64,000 nucleotides of DNA from Closterium sp. Naga37s-1 (GCA_947471745.1 CANJKZ010000084.1:2650501-2714500); one strand, 5' to 3'. Shown: positions 35,249 through 49,352, numbered from the stretch's first letter. Program-made: numbers and translations. The notes: generated by a model from the letters alone, not told the origin.

Positions 35249-38200
35249 TCAAGAAGTAAGCAAGTGAGGCACAGTAGGTACAAGGCCTAGAACAGTACAG
35301 AAACGCTGATGATCACAAGGCTGAAGTGCCTTGGTGAAAACATCTGCAGTGTTAGCCTGTGAGGCCACGTAAGCAAGACGAAGCTGGCCACGCTGCTGCA
35401 ACTCTCGAGCAAGGAAGTAGCGCAGAGCAATGTGCTTCGTTCTGTGCTCCAGTCTGTGCTCCTGACACAAGGCAAGCATGGCCTTGTTGTCGACGTACAG
35501 AACTGGAGGAGAACGAGGTGCCTCTCCCAAGTTGGTCAGCAGGTAGGTGAGCCAGCGTAACTCCTGTGCAGCCATGGCCCCAGCGTACATCTCAGCCTCA
35601 CAACTGGAGCTGAGAACAGAAGACAGCGGTAGACCGCCAAGAGAGAGAACCGGAGCCAAGGCTGAAGGTGTAACCCTGTGATGACCGCTGCGTAGCCAAG
35701 TCGTCAACCCAGGAGGCGTCTGCGTGACCACTAAGGACAACTCAAGCCCGTCCTCCAAGCACGAGCCCCATGCCCTACGTACTGCACAAGTAGCGCAACA
35801 CCCTCTTTGCAGCATCCCCGTGCACCTTTCGGTGCCTACCGGGAGCCACGTAGCGAGCTAGAAGGCTGAGAGGGTATGCGACGTCAGGTCGTGTGCAAGT
35901 CATCAGGTACATGAGGCAGCCCACAAGCTCTGGATACGGGCCACTCGGCTCTACGGACTCGTCTGAAGGTGGAGCTGAGAGCGAGTGACCGTTAGGCAGA
36001 GGAGTGGACTGTGGCGAGGAGTACATGAAGCCGAAGCGCTGAAGGACCTGCTGCACCATGTGTGACTGAGTCAAGGTAATGGTGCGCTGTGCTCTGTCCC
36101 GGGTGATCCGCAAGCCAAGATAGCTTGTCAGCTCACCCAGGTCTGTGCACGTGTGTCTCTTCTGCAGCTCGGACTTCACGTGGGCGAGAGCCTCAGTGTC
36201 AGCAGTCGCAAAGACCAAGTCGTCTACGTACACGAGAACATAAAATGGCGGCAGAGTGGTGTCAGTGCGTAAAAACAGCGACGGGTCAGCAGTGGAAGGA
36301 CCAAAACAAAGAGCAACAAGAGTCGTCCTCAGTGTGTCGTGCCACTCACGGGGTGCCTCGCGGAGACCGTAGACTGGCCGCCGGAGGCTCCACTGGGTAC
36401 CAGCAGGAAACGACCCAGTGAAGCCAGGTGGGCGGCGCAGCCAGATCTCCTCGTGCAAGCTGCCCTGTAGGAAGGCTGTGCTGAAGTCAAGCGAGTGGAG
36501 CTCGTAGTCACGCTGAGCGGCGACGTGCAGCAGTACCCGAAGAGTGGTCATCTTCGGGGTAGGGGAGAAGGTCTGGAAGAAGTCAACTCCCTGTCGCTGA
36601 CTGAAGCCACGAGCAACGTAACGCGCCTTGAAGACAAGCGGAGAACCCGGCGGCCGCTTCACCCTGAAGATCCACATGCCACTGACGATGTTCGCCCCAG
36701 GTGGGGGAACCTCATCGACATAGGTGCCTGTGGACTTCCAGGAAGCCATCTCGGCGTCCATGGCTGCCTGCCACTGAGAGGAGTAGGGACCCTCTATCGC
36801 CTCTGCGTAAGAGCGTGGGGTCGGGATGTCTAGTGCATCCGGGTCTCCCTCAGGGGCAAGCAGCATGGACACAAGATGAGGTACAGCAGCGGCAAAGCAC
36901 TCAAACTCCTCCTGTCAGTCCTCAAGAACGTCCGTGCCAAGAGCACACCCACCCTCGATGGACGGAGGACAGACAGACGCAGACGCAGACTCAGCAACAA
37001 GACTAGTGGCGAAGTCTAGGCGACTGGCTACAGCAAAGTCAACAAGCTCAGCAACGAGAGCAGACGCAGCAATGGACTCAAACAAAGGGTCAGTGACAAC
37101 AGTGGCCAGAAAGCGCGAGACAGTAGGACTAGCAGCACGAAGGGAGTCAGACTCCGGGTCCGGACCGTCAGGAAGAGAGGACGCAGGAGGAGACGGCAGA
37201 GCGACACACTGTGGAGCAGTGGAAGGACGCAGTGTCATAGAGTGAGTGCCAGGGACAGGAGGAGGACGCGGCCGCGAAACACGACGACCAGCGCGAACAG
37301 TGCGGACAGGCAACGTAGAACGAGACGCAGGTGAGGCAAGACGAGACTCAGGCGACACAGGACGAGACTCAGGCTCACGACGCTCCGTAAGACCTCTAGT
37401 CGGTCCAGAGTAAGGAGAAGGACCAGGCAGTGGAGAGGTTGGCTGTAACTGCGACTGTGATTGGACAGGCGGTGGACTCAGTAAAGGAGGAGTAGGACCA
37501 GTAGAAGGCGGGAGACCAAGAACCTGCTGAAGGAGCGGAACGTAGTACGGCCGCGGCCACGCAGCGCCTCCAGAAACAGCAGAGACAGCACCAGTACCCT
37601 CAGCTCCAGGATCGCCAGCTACAAATCCCGCAGCACCACGAGCTCCAGTACTTCCAGCAGCTCCAGCTCCAGAAGCACCTCCAGTAGCAACAGCTCTAGC
37701 ACCTGCAGCTCCAACTCCTGCAGCACCACCAGCCCCAGCAGCTCCAGTACCTCCACTACGAGCACCTCCAGGACCAGCTGCTCCAGCACCTCCAGCAGCT
37801 CCAACACCAGCAGGACCTCCAACAGCACCAGTACCTCCAGTAGCACCTCCAGTAACTCCAGCACTAGCCGCACCTTCAGCAGCTCCAGAAGCACCTCCAG
37901 CAGCTCCAGCACCAGCAGCAGCTCCAGCAGCACCTCCAGCACCAGCAGCACCAGCAGCACCAGGAGCACCTCGACAGCGCCGAGCGTACCACTCACGAAG
38001 GTGCTGCGGAGAGAGGGGCTCCCGCCGTGACGGGACACCCGATGGACCTCCAGACGCAGCACGCTCAGGCTCAGCACCCTCAGGCTCGGCACTCCTAGAC
38101 TCAGCACCCCCAGGCTCAGCACCCCCAGGCTCCACACGCTCAGACTCAGCACCCCCAGGCTCCGCACCCTCAGACACAGAAACCCCAGGCTCAGCACCCC

Positions 38201-41104
38201 TAGCAGCACCTGAGTCGACAGCTACCTCGACCGGCTCGGCAGGGTCTACCTGGGACACACCTGAGGGGGCAGGACCCTGAGGGGGGAGGGGGTCTACCGG
38301 AGGAGTACCTGGTGCTAGGAAGAGTAGCGGGTGGGGGAGAGAGGCAGTGCGGTAGGGAAAGAGACAGTAGTAAGACACCGACTCGTCAAACGTGACGTCC
38401 TGAGAGGACAGAACACGACGCGAGTTGGGGTGGTAGAAGCCAAGGAAGACGCAGGGAACGGCACGGGAGGACAGCTTGTCCGCTAAAGTATCGCGGACAG
38501 AAGCTCGAGATCCCCAGACACGGAACACGGACGCATCGCCAACCTTCCCCGTCCACCGCAGAGTAGGTGTGGTCTCCGGCAAGGAGACACGAGGCTGAAG
38601 GTTGATCTGATGCGCAGCGTACTGAACCGCGAACGGATCATGGACGTACGAGCGACGTCCATGACCATGCCAATGTGGCGCTCAGCAATCCCATTTTGCT
38701 GTGGGGAGGCCGGAAGCAAGAACGTCTGGCGGATGCCCTCCGCATGACAGAAGGCCCTCAGAAGGTCGGAGGAAAACTCACCACCTCTGTCTGAGTGCAG
38801 ACGCAGAACAGGAAGGTCCGAGCCGAAACTCTCGCTGAGCTGGCGACGGGCACCGCGGATCCATTCGATCAACACCTCGGTGACCTCACCCTTGCTGCGC
38901 AAGGGGAAGACTGTGGTGTAACGCGAGTAGTCGTCAACGACCAGCAGGAAGTAACGCTCATGACCCTGTCCACGGACGCGGGCTGGGCCCCACACGTCCA
39001 CGTGAAGAGTCTGCAGGGGAGCCTCCGTCGGAGGGAACGTGGAGGAGTGAGGAGCGGCGCGCTGCCGGCCTTGACACACGGAACACACGTAGGGGCAGGC
39101 CCCGGAGGAAGGGGAGGGAGGGACCGGGGCAGACCCGAGACAAGGGTACAGGAGGCCATACCTCGAAGACGAGGCAGGGAGGGGTGACCAAGGCGGTGGT
39201 GCCAAAGGAGAGTCTTGTGCGACAGAGGACGACACGAGCAGGGGGCAGACTCTGGACTAGACCTGGACGCGGCAGCAAACATCTGACTAGACGCGGCTAC
39301 CTGACCAGACGCAGTGACCGGAGGAGACGCAGTAGTCAGTGTGTACAGACTCGACGCAGGCCGACAGGTGAACGTGGCCAGGTGGCGGCCCGTCCGAGAG
39401 CAAGTGCAGTGAGTGGGTCACACGCTGACCTCCAGGGGTGAACTGGTGGACCCACGCGTCTCGGAGGTCAGCTCCACTCACCAGGTTCGTAGAGAACGAG
39501 GGGAGGTGGAGTCCCGACAGCAAGCCCGACGGGGCCGCAGGACACAGTAGAACTGTGGAAGAGTGCGCAAGGACTGGGCCCCCAGAGGAGTCAGCTAGGG
39601 AGACTGCGACAGGCCGACTGAGCGGCGTGAGTGTGGTGCTGACGCGGAAGGAGGAGCGCGAAGAACCAGAGTCAAGTGTGAAAGTGTGCAAGGCCTCAGT
39701 AGGTGCAGTACCAGAGAGAGCAGACTCACCAGCACCTGGAGCAGCAGACTCACCAGTACCTGGAGCAGCAGACGCACTAGCACCTAGAGCAGCAGCCTCA
39801 ATGCCCAGGTCGCGCGGGACACACAGGTAACAGTCACCCTCAGCACTATCAGTCACAGCATACATGGCAGCAAGGATAGCATCGAAATCAAGATCAAAGA
39901 TAGCAAAATTCTGCCTAAGCAGCGCTGCGCAGTGTGTGGCAGCCCGCACGTCTCCCCACGACGCTCGCCGGTGCGAAGAACGTAAGTGCAGGGACTAGCA
40001 CCCCCAGACCTCCCACGCCCAGCGTACCACTCACGAAGCTGCTGGGCCGACGGGGTCTCACGGGAACGCGGCTGCTGCTGGCGCTGGCTACCACCAAATC
40101 CTCGACGCTGCGCTGCTGCACCTCGACCAGCACCACCGCCGCCGCCACCTGCACCACCGCTGCCGCTGCCTCCACCACCTCCGCCGCTGCCTCCACCACC
40201 TCCACCGCCGCCACTGAAGCCCCCACTCCTTGCACCACCCCCACCTCCACCGCCACCCCCTCCGCCTCCTCCACCGCCTCCGCCGCCGCCCCCGCCGTCC
40301 CCTCCACCACCCTTGCTCCCCTTGCCCTTGCTGTTGCGGCACCTCCCACTGGGAGCAGACGCAGCCCTGACCTCCTCAGCTCCAACGAGGTCGACAGCAG
40401 CAGCAGAAGCAACAGAGGGGAGAAGGGGGACAGGGGAACACCCCTCAAAGAAAGGGGTGCGACGGTCGCCGCGAGAAGCACCTACAGCTAAGATACTCTT
40501 CTCAGCTGCAGCGAGGCGCTCCTCTAGCAGGTCGACAGTGAGCTCGGTGGGGCAAAGGGAGAGAAAGTGGTCCCTGACTGAAGCAAGGGAGTCAGGGAGG
40601 CGGGTGACTAGGTAGTAAAGGGTGATGTACATGGGGGGGGGGGTTCTTGGCACAGAACTCAGTGGGAAGGGCAGCGCGGTAGCGGGCGTCACTAGTGCGG
40701 AGGTGAGTAATGAGGTCAGCAACTGTGGCAAAGGCGGCAAGGTCAGGGAAAAGGTACGGCAGCATGAGGCGGCTGAGGGCAGCAGTGGCAGGGGAGGAGT
40801 AGCGTGCAACTACAGCGTCGTACAAAGACTTAGCAGTCTTGTACTGGCCAAAATGCGCGCGCTCAGTACGCGGCAGGTGACTGCGAACAGCAAGGCGAGC
40901 AACAGCGTCACGAGTGGTCCACTGCGAGCGAACCGTGCTGTCAGAAGTGGCAGCAGGTGCAGTAGAGACACCGGACGTGTGATCGAAAAGGGAAACTCCA
41001 TCCCTAGAGTCACACTGAAGAAAGAGCTGCAGGTCGTCAACCCATACATCAAAGTCAACTGCACGTCCTTCGGCATGAAAGGTGAGAACAGTAGGGCTAG
41101 CCAT
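35249..41104 (-). pseudogene. Gag-Pol region of element F
   Basis: Fossil copia polyprotein region starting MASPTVLTFHAEGRAVDFD. Parts from right to left: Gag (about 41104-40400), Gly-rich tract (about 40330-40130), Cys/His cluster (about 40000-39920), protease (about 39690), integrase (HHRLGHPS near 39195; MDVWGPARV-like near 39005), Ala/Gly linker (about 37970-37640), reverse transcriptase (YVDDLVFA near 36220) and RNase H (about 35720-35260). About six breaks. It is clearly more worn than E, in line with its more diverged LTRs. Confidence 0.9.
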
Positions 41105-42018
41105 AGCAGAAGTAGCAGCAGCAGCAGCAGCAGCAATAGCAGCAGGAGCAGCAGTAGCAGCAGTAGCAGCAGTAGCAGTAGTGGCTGCAGAAGCAGTGCA
41201 AGCAGAAGGGCAGCGCGGCTCGGCAGAGCAGCGCGGCTCGGCTGGGCGGCGCGGCTCAGTGGGGCGGCGCGGCTCGGCTGGGCGGCGCGGCTCGGCAGGG
41301 CGGCGCGGCTCGGTTCCTGGCGGCGCGGCGCGGCAGCAGGCGGCGCGGAGCGGCAGGGCAGCGCGGGTGCTTACCAGGGGCGGGTGCAAGGCAGGGCCGC
41401 AGCTGGCTGTTTAGGTCAGGGCCGCGACCGGGGCCGCAGCAGGGCAGGGCCGCAACAGGGGCGGCAGTAGGGCAGGGCCGCGACAGGGCGGCTGCAGGGC
41501 AGAGGCCGCGACGGGCGGCGAAGGCAGGGCCGCGACTGGGGCGGCAGCAGGGCAGGGCCGCGACAGGGGGCGGCTGCAGGGCAGTGGCCGCGACAGGGCG
41601 GCTGCTGGGCAGAGGCCGCGACAGGCGGCAAACGGGCCGACGACGGGCGACGACGGGCTGCAAAGGGGCCGGGACGGGCCAGCAACGAGCTGCACGGGGC
41701 CGCAGTGGGCGGCTAAGGCAGGGCCGCGACGCGTGGCGACGGGCCAGCAACGGGCCGGGACGGGCCGGCTGAGACAGGGTCCGCGACGGGCCGGGACGGG
41801 CCGGCTGAGACAGGGCCGCGACGGGCCAGCTAGGGAAGGGCGCGAGGCGCGCTTCGGGCAGGGCAGGAAAAAAAATGTTCGTGGTGGACCCTAAAAAACG
41901 TTCCCACGAGGGAACCTGCTCAGAATACCATGTCAGAATATTGACCGAATGAATGACTGAACTAGCAAGCAGGTGGGTACAAGTAGGAAACCTACAAGTG
42001 TTGTACCCTATAAGAACT

Positions 42019-42146
42019 TGTCAAACTTATATATGCTATAGTCTGTTTAGGCTGTAGTGGGGTAGTTCCTAGAGGGTACAACACTTTTGTGTTCTCTATT
42101 TGTACCCATCTCATTTCTAGTTCATTCATCCATTCCTCAATTCTCA
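42019..42146 (+). repeat. 5' LTR of element G
   Basis: 128 bp, TGTCAAACTTATATATGC... to ...CTCAATTCTCA. Confidence 0.94.
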
Positions 42147-43217
42147 CCTGGTATAGAGCTAGTTCAATTCTTCCTAAGGGCCCACCACTGAATTTTTTTT
42201 TTCCTTACCTGCCCGACGCGCGCGTCGCGCCTGCCCTTCGAGACCCCTTCTCGGCCCGTAGAGGCCCCCTTGCGGCCCGTAGCGGCCCCTTCACGGCCCG
42301 TAGCGGCCCCCTTGCGGCCCGTAGCGGCCTCCTTGCGGCCCGTAGCGGCCCCCTTGCGGCCCGTATCGGCCCCTTTCGCGGCCCGTTAGGCCCCGTCGCG
42401 GCCCCTTCGCGGCCCGTCGCGGCCCCCTTTGCGGCCCGTTAGGCCCCTTCGCGGCCCCCTTTACGGCCTGTAGCGGCCCCTTCGCGGCCCGTTAGGCCCC
42501 TTCGCAGCCCCCTTTACGGCCTGTAGCGGCCCCTTCGCGGCCCGTTAGGCCCATTCGCGGCCCCCCTTTACGGCCTGTAGCGGCCCCTTCGCGGCCCGTA
42601 GCGGCCCCTGTCGCGACCCCTCCGCGGCCCCTGTCGCGGCCCCTTCACGGCCCGTCGCGGCCCTTTCGAGGCCCGCCCCGGCCCTTCCCCGGCCCCGTCC
42701 CGGCACTGCCCCGACCCCGGCCCTGTCCCGGACCTGCCCCGACCCCGGCCCTGCCCCGACCCTGTCGCGGCCCCGTCCCGCACCTCCCCCGACCCCGGCC
42801 CTGCCCCGGCCCCGTCGTGGCCCCGTCCCGAACCTACCCCGACCCTGTCGCGGCTCTGTCCCGGACCTGTCGCGGCCTCGCCCCGGCCCTGCCTCGGCTC
42901 TGCCCCGGCCCTGCCCTGGCTCTGCCCCTGCCCTGCTCCTGCACTATCGCGGCCCTGCCTCGGCCCGGCCCCGGATCTTCTGCGGCCCGGCCCCGGCCCT
43001 ACCCCGGACCTGTCGCAGTCCTGCCCCGACCCTCCCCCGGCCCTGCCGCGGCCTCGCCCCTGGTAAGCGCACCGCCGAGCCGAGCCGCGCTGCCGAGCCA
43101 CACCGTTCCACCGAGCCGCGCCGCCCTTTCGAGCCGCCCTACCGAGCCGCGCTGCCCTGCCTAGCCTGCTTAGCTGAGTTGCACTGCTGCTGCTACTAGC
43201 CTGCTGCTGCTCCTGTC

Positions 43218-46200
43218 ATGGCTAGTCTCAGTGTTCTTACTTTTGACGCTGAGGGTCGAGCATTTGACTTTGAGGTCTGGCTAGATGATCTGCAGCTTTT
43301 CCTACAGTGCGATAGCAAGGATGGTCTCTCACTGTTCGATCTCACGTCTGGCGCCTCTACTGCCCCTGCTGCTGATGCTGACAGTACTGTTCGCTCGCAG
43401 TGGACCACGCGCGATGCTGCTGCCCGCCTTGCTGTGCGTAGTCACCTACCGTCTACTGAGCGCGCGCACTTTAGTCATTACAAGAGTGCTAAGACTCTGT
43501 ACGACGCTGTAGTTGCACGCTACTCCTCCCTTGCCACTACTGCCCTCAGCCGCCTCATGCTGCCGTACCTGTTTCCTGACCTTGCAGCCTTTGCCACAGT
43601 TGCTGACCTGGTTGCTCACCTTCGCACCAGTGACGCCCGCTACCGCGCTGCCCTTCCCACTGCGTTCCTTCCCACGAACTCCCCCCCCATGTACATCACC
43701 CTTTACTACCTAGTCACCCGCCTCCCTGACTCTCTCTCTTCAGTCAGGGACCACTTTCTCTCCCTTTGCCCCACCGAGCTGATTGTCGACTTGCTAGAGG
43801 AGCTCCTTGCTGCAGCTGAGAAGAGTATCTTAGCTGTCGGTGCTTCTCGCGGCGACCGTCGCACCCCCTTCTTTGAGGGGTGTTCCCCTGTCCCCCTTCT
43901 CCCCTCTGTTGCCTCTGCTGCTGCTGTCGACCTCGTTGGCACTGAGGAGGTCGGCGCTGCGTCTGCCTCTAGTGGGCGACGCCGCACCGGCAAGGGCAAG
44001 GGAAGCAGGGGTGGTGGTGGGGGCAGTGGGGGAAGCGGTGGAGGAGGTGGAGGAGGTGGAGGTGGTGGTGGGGGTGGTACCGGGAGTGGGGGCGTCGGTG
44101 GCGGCAGTGGAGGCCGTGGCGGCGGTGGCGGAGGAGGTGGAGGCGGCGGCAGCGGTGGTGGAGGTAGCCGAGGAGGTGGTGCTGGTCGCGGTGCAGCCAC
44201 GCAGCGTGGAGGCCTTGGTGGCAGCCAGCGCCAGCAGCAGCTGCGCACCCGTGAGACCCCGTCGGTTCAGCAGCTTCGTGAGTGGTACGCTGGGCGTGGG
44301 AGGTCTGGGGGTGCGGGTCCCTGCTCTTACGTTCTTCGTACCGGCACTCGGAGTGGGGAGGTGTGTGGTCTCCCACACACCACGCAGCGCTGCTTCGGCC
44401 GCTTGACTGACGCTTGGCGTGCCCAGTTTCCTGACGCCGTTGAGCTTCCTCGTTGGCATGATCTGCTTCTGCAGAATGTGCCTATCTTTGATCTAGACTT
44501 TGATGCTATCCTTGCTGCCATGTATGCTCTTGCTGATATTACTGAGGGTGACTGTTACCTGAGTGTCCCGCCCGACCCGGGCACTGTGGCTGCTGCTCTA
44601 GGTGCTAGTGCGGCTGCTGCACTAGGTGCTAGTGCGTCTGCTGCTCCAGGTGCTGGTACGTCTCCTCTCTCTGGTACTGCACCTACTGAGTCCTTTCACA
44701 CTTTCACACTTGACTCTGGTGCTTCGCGCTCTTTCTTTAGAGACAGCACCACGCTCACGTCGCTCAGTCGGCCTGTTGCGGTCTCCCTTGCTGACCCCTC
44801 CGGGGGCCCAGTCCTTGCACACTCCTCCACGGTTCTACCGTGTCCGGCGGCCCCGTCGGGCTTGCTGTCGGGACTCCACCTCCCCTCGTTCTCTACGAAC
44901 TTGGTGAGTGGAGCTGACCTCCAGGACGCGTGGGTTGACCAGTTCACCCCTGGAGGTCAGCGTGTGACCCACTGCACTTGCTCTCGGACGGGCCGCCACC
45001 TGGCCACGTTCACCCGTCGGCCAGGGTCGAGTCTGTACACACTGACTACTGCGCCTCCTCCGGTACCTGTGTCTGGTCAGGTGGCTGCGTCCAGTCAGGT
45101 GTTTGCTGCCGCGTCCAGGTCTAGTCCTGCGTCTGCCCCCTGCTCGTGTCGTCCTCTGGCGCACGAGACTCTCCTTTGGCACCACCGCCTTGGTCACCCC
45201 TCCCTGCCTCGTCTTCGAGGTATGGCCTCCCGTGCTCTTGTCTCTGGACTCCCCAGGTCCCTCCCTCCCCTTCCTCCGGGGCCTTCCCCCACCTGTGTTC
45301 CTTGTGTCGAGGGCCGGCAGCGCGCCGCTCCTCACTCCTCCTCGTTTCCTCCGACTGAGGCCCCTCTGCAGACTCTTCACATGGACGTGTGGGGCCCAGC
45401 CCGCGTCCGTGGACAGGGTCACGAGCGTTACTTCCTGCTGGTCGTTGACGACTACTCGCGTTACACCACAGTCTTCCCCTTGCGCAGCAAGGGTGAGGTC
45501 CCTGAGGTGTTGATCGACTGGATCCGTGGTGCTCGTCGCCAGCTTAGTGAGAGTTTCGGCTCAGACCTTCCTGTTCTGCGTCTGCACTCAGACAGAGGCG
45601 GGGAGTTTTCCTCCGACCTCCTGAGAGCCTTCTGTCGTTTGGAGGGCATCCGCCAGACGTTCACGCTTCCGGCCTCCCCGCAGCAAAATGGGATTGCTGA
45701 GCGCCGCATTGGCATGGTCATGGACGTCACTCGTACGTCCATGATCCATGCGGCTGCTCCCCATTTTCTGTGGCCGTTCGCGGTTCAGTACGCTGTGCAT
45801 CAGATCAACCTTCAGCCTCGCGTCTCCTTGCCGGAGACCACACCTACACTGAGGTGGACGGGGAAGGTTGGCGATGCGTCAGCGTTCCGAGTCTGGGGAT
45901 CTCGAGCTTTTGTCCGCGATACTACAGCGGACAAGCTGTCCTCCCGTGCCGTTCCCTGTGTCTTCCTTGGCTTCCCTCCTGACGCACCCGGGTGGCAGTT
46001 CTACCACCACACCTCGCGTCGTGTTCTGTCCTCTCAGGACGTCACGTTCGACGAGTCAGTGTCGTACTACCGTCTCTTTCCCTACCGCACTGCCTCTCCC
46101 GCCCCCCCCGCCGCTCTTCCTGGTACCAGGTGCTCACCCGGTAGTCCCCCTCCCCCCCCAGAGTCCTGCCCCCTCAGGTGTGTCCCAGGTAGACCCTGCC

Positions 46201-49123
46201 GAGCCGGTCGAGGTAGCTGTCGACTCAGGTGCTGCTAGGGGTGCTGACCCTGCGGGTGCGGGGACTGGGGGTGCTGAGACTGGGGGTGCTGAGTCTGGGG
46301 GTGCCGAGACTGGGGGTGCTGTCTCTGGGGGTGCTGAGACTGGATGTGCTGAGCCTGGGGGTGTGGCGCCTGAGGGTACTGTGTCTGGAGGTGCTGAGCC
46401 TACGCGTGCTGAGTCTGGAGGTGCTCCAGGTGTCCCGTCGCGGCGGGAGCCCCTCTCTCCACAGCGGCTTCGTGAGTGGTACTCTCGGCGCTGTCGAGTT
46501 GCTGCTGGAGGTGGTGCTGGTGCTGGAGCTGCTGAAGGTGCTGCTGGTGCTGGAGCTGCTGGAGGTGATGGAGGTGCTACTGGAGCTACTGGAGGTGCTG
46601 GCGCTGCTGGAGGTGGTGCTGGTGCTGGAGCTGCTGGAGGTGCTGCTCGTGCTGGAGCTGCTGGAGGTGCTGAAGGGGGTGCTGGTGCTGCTGGAGGTGG
46701 TGCTGGTGCTGGAGCTGCTGAAGGTGCTGCTGGTGCTGGAGCTGCTGGAGGTGCTGGAGGTGCTACTGGGGCTACTGGAGGTGCTGGCGCTGCTGGAGGT
46801 GCTGGCGCTGCTGGAGGTGCTGGGGCTACTGGAGGTGCTGGCGCTGCTGGAGGTGGTGCTGGTGCTGGAGGTGCAAGAGGTGCTACTGGGGCTACTGGAG
46901 GTGCTAGCGCTGCTGGAGGTGGTGCTGGTGCTGGAGATGCTGGAGGTGCTGCTGGTGCTGGAGCTGCTGGAGCTGCTACTAGGACTGGAGACCCTGGGGC
47001 TGAGGGTTCCGGTTCTGTCTCTGCTGTTTCTGGAGGCGCTGCGCGGCCGCGGCCGTACTACGTTCCGCTCCTTCAGCAGGTTCTTGGCTCCTCGCCTTCT
47101 CCTGGTCCTCCTCCTCCTTTCCTGAGTCCACCGCCTGTCCAGTCCCAGTCGCAGTTGCAGCCGGCCTCTCCGCTGCCTGGTCCTTCTCCTTACTCTGGAC
47201 CAACTAGAGGTCTTTCGGAGCGTCGTGAGTCTGAGTCGCGTCCTGTGTCACCTGTGTCTCGCTCTGCGTCGCTTGTCCGTACTGTTCGCGCTGGTCGTGT
47301 TTCGCGTCCGCGTCCTCCTCCTGTCCCAGGCACTCACTCTATGACTCTGCATCCTTCTACTGCTCCACAGCGTGTCCCTCTGCCGTCTCCTCCTGCATCC
47401 TCTCTTCCTGACGGTCCGGACCCGGAGTCTGACTCCCTTCGTGCTGCTAGTCCTACTGTCACGCGCTTTCTGGCCACTGCTGTCACTGACCCTCTGTTTG
47501 AGTCCACTGCTGCATCTGCTCTTGTTACTGAGCTCGTTGACTTTGCTGCAGCCTGTCGCCTAGACTACGCCGCTAGTCTTGTTGCTGAGTCTGCGTCTGT
47601 CTGTCCTCCGTCCGTCGGGGGTGAGTGTGCTCTTGGCACGGACGTCCTTGAGGACAGACAGGAGGACCTTGAGTGCTTTGCCGCTGCTTCACCTCATCTC
47701 GTGTCCATGCTGCTTGCCCCTGAGGGAGACCCGGATGCACTAGACATCCCGACCCCGCGCTCTTACGCAGAGGCGATAGAGGGTCCCTACTCCTCTCAGT
47801 GGCAGGCAGCCATGGACGCAGAGATGGCTTCCAGGAAGTCCACAGGCACCTACGTCGACGAGGTTCCCCCACCTGGGGCGAACATCGTCAGTGGCATGTG
47901 GATCTTCAGGGTGAAGCGGCCGCCGGGTTCTCCGCCTGCCTTCAAGGCGCGTTACGTTGCACGTGGCTTCAGTCAGCGTCAGGGAGTTGACTTCTTTCAG
48001 ACCTTCTCCCCTACCCCGAAGATGACCACTCTTCGGGTACTGCTGCACGTTGCTGCTCAGCGTGACTACAAGCTCCACTCGCTTGACTTCAGCACAGCCT
48101 TCCTACAGGGCAGCCTCCACGAGGAGATCTGGCTGCGCCGCCCACCTGGCTTCACTGGGTCGTTTCCTGCTGGTACCCAGTGGAGCCTCCGGCGGCCAGT
48201 CTACGGTCTCCGCCAGGCACCCCGTGAGTGGCACGACACACCCCGTGAGCTCACAAGCTATCTTGGCTTGCGAATCACCCGGTACAGAGCACAGCGCACC
48301 ATTACCTTGACTCAGTCACACATGGTGCAGCAGGTCCTTCAGCGCTCCGGCTTCACGTACTCCTCGCCACAGTCCACTCCTCTGCCTACCGGTCATTCGC
48401 TCTCAGCTCCACCTTCGGACGAGTTCGTAGAGCCGAGTGGCCCGTATCCAGAGCTTGTGGGCTGCCTCATGTACCTGATGACTTGCACACGACCTGACCT
48501 AGCATACCCTCTCAGCCTTCTGGCTCGCTACGTGGCTCCCGGCAGGCACCGAAAGGTGCACTGGTATGCTGCGAAGAGGGTGTTGCAGTACATCGGGCAT
48601 GGGGCTCGTGCTTGGAGGACGGGCTCGAGTTGTCCTCACTGGTCACGCTGACGCCTCCTGGGTTGACGACTTGGCTACGCAGCGGTCGTCATAGGGTTAC
48701 ACCTTCAGCCTTGGCTCCGGTTCTGTCTCTTGGCGGTCTACCCGCTCTTCTTCTGTTCTCAGCTCCAGTTGTGAGGCTGAGATCTACGCTGGGGCCATGG
48801 CTGCACAGGAGCTTCGCTGGCTCACCTACCTGCTGACCGACTTGGGAGAGGCGCCTCGTTCTCCTCCAGTTCTGTACGTCGACAACAAGGCCATGCTGGC
48901 CTTGTGTTAGGAGCACAGACTGGAGCACAGAACGAAGCACATTGCTCTGCGCTACTTCCTTGCTCGAGAGTTGCAGTAGCGTGGTCAGCTTCGTCTAGCT
49001 TACGTGGCCTCTCAGGCCAACACTGCTGATGTTTTCACCAAGGCACTTCAGCCTTGTGATCATCAGCGCTTCTGTACTGTGTTAGGCCTTGTACCTACTG
49101 TGCCTCACTTGCTTTCTTCTTGA
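43218..49123 (+). pseudogene. Gag-Pol region of element G
   Basis: Fossil copia polyprotein region starting MASLSVLTFDAEGRAFDFE. Parts: Gag (43218 to about 43985), Gly-rich tract (about 44000-44190), Cys/His cluster (about 44310-44400), protease (LDSGASRSF near 44710), integrase (WHHRLGHPS near 45178; MDVWGPARV near 45381), long Ala/Gly linker (about 46500-46990), reverse transcriptase from about 47700 and RNase H ending about 49123. About five breaks, and part of the reverse transcriptase core is absent. Protein sequence is closest to element F. Confidence 0.9.
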
Positions 49124-49352
49124 CCCTGCCTGTACTGTACTCTTTATACATATACCTGCATGCTTATACTTGCTAGGTTGTGTTCACTGTATTGTTTGCT
49201 TTCCTTTATATAACTCTGCATGTGAACTGGCCTTGTGGCCCTTTGCTTGTGCTCAGACTGCGTGGTGACTTTGTGATCCACCTTGAGCTTGCTTTGTTTT
49301 TCTTGACTGGTCTTGTGACCCCTCGTTCTCCCCCACTTTGCCTATAGGGGTG

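Noticed and set aside
42568-43101. Arg/Gly-rich minus-strand ORF
   Set aside because: Reverse reading of the GC-rich leader repeats of element G; no conserved domain.
46220-47125. Leu/Val-rich ORF inside element G resembling a membrane protein
   Set aside because: Out-of-frame reading of the GGTGCTGCTGGA linker repeat. The Gly/Ala frame matches the linkers of E and F.
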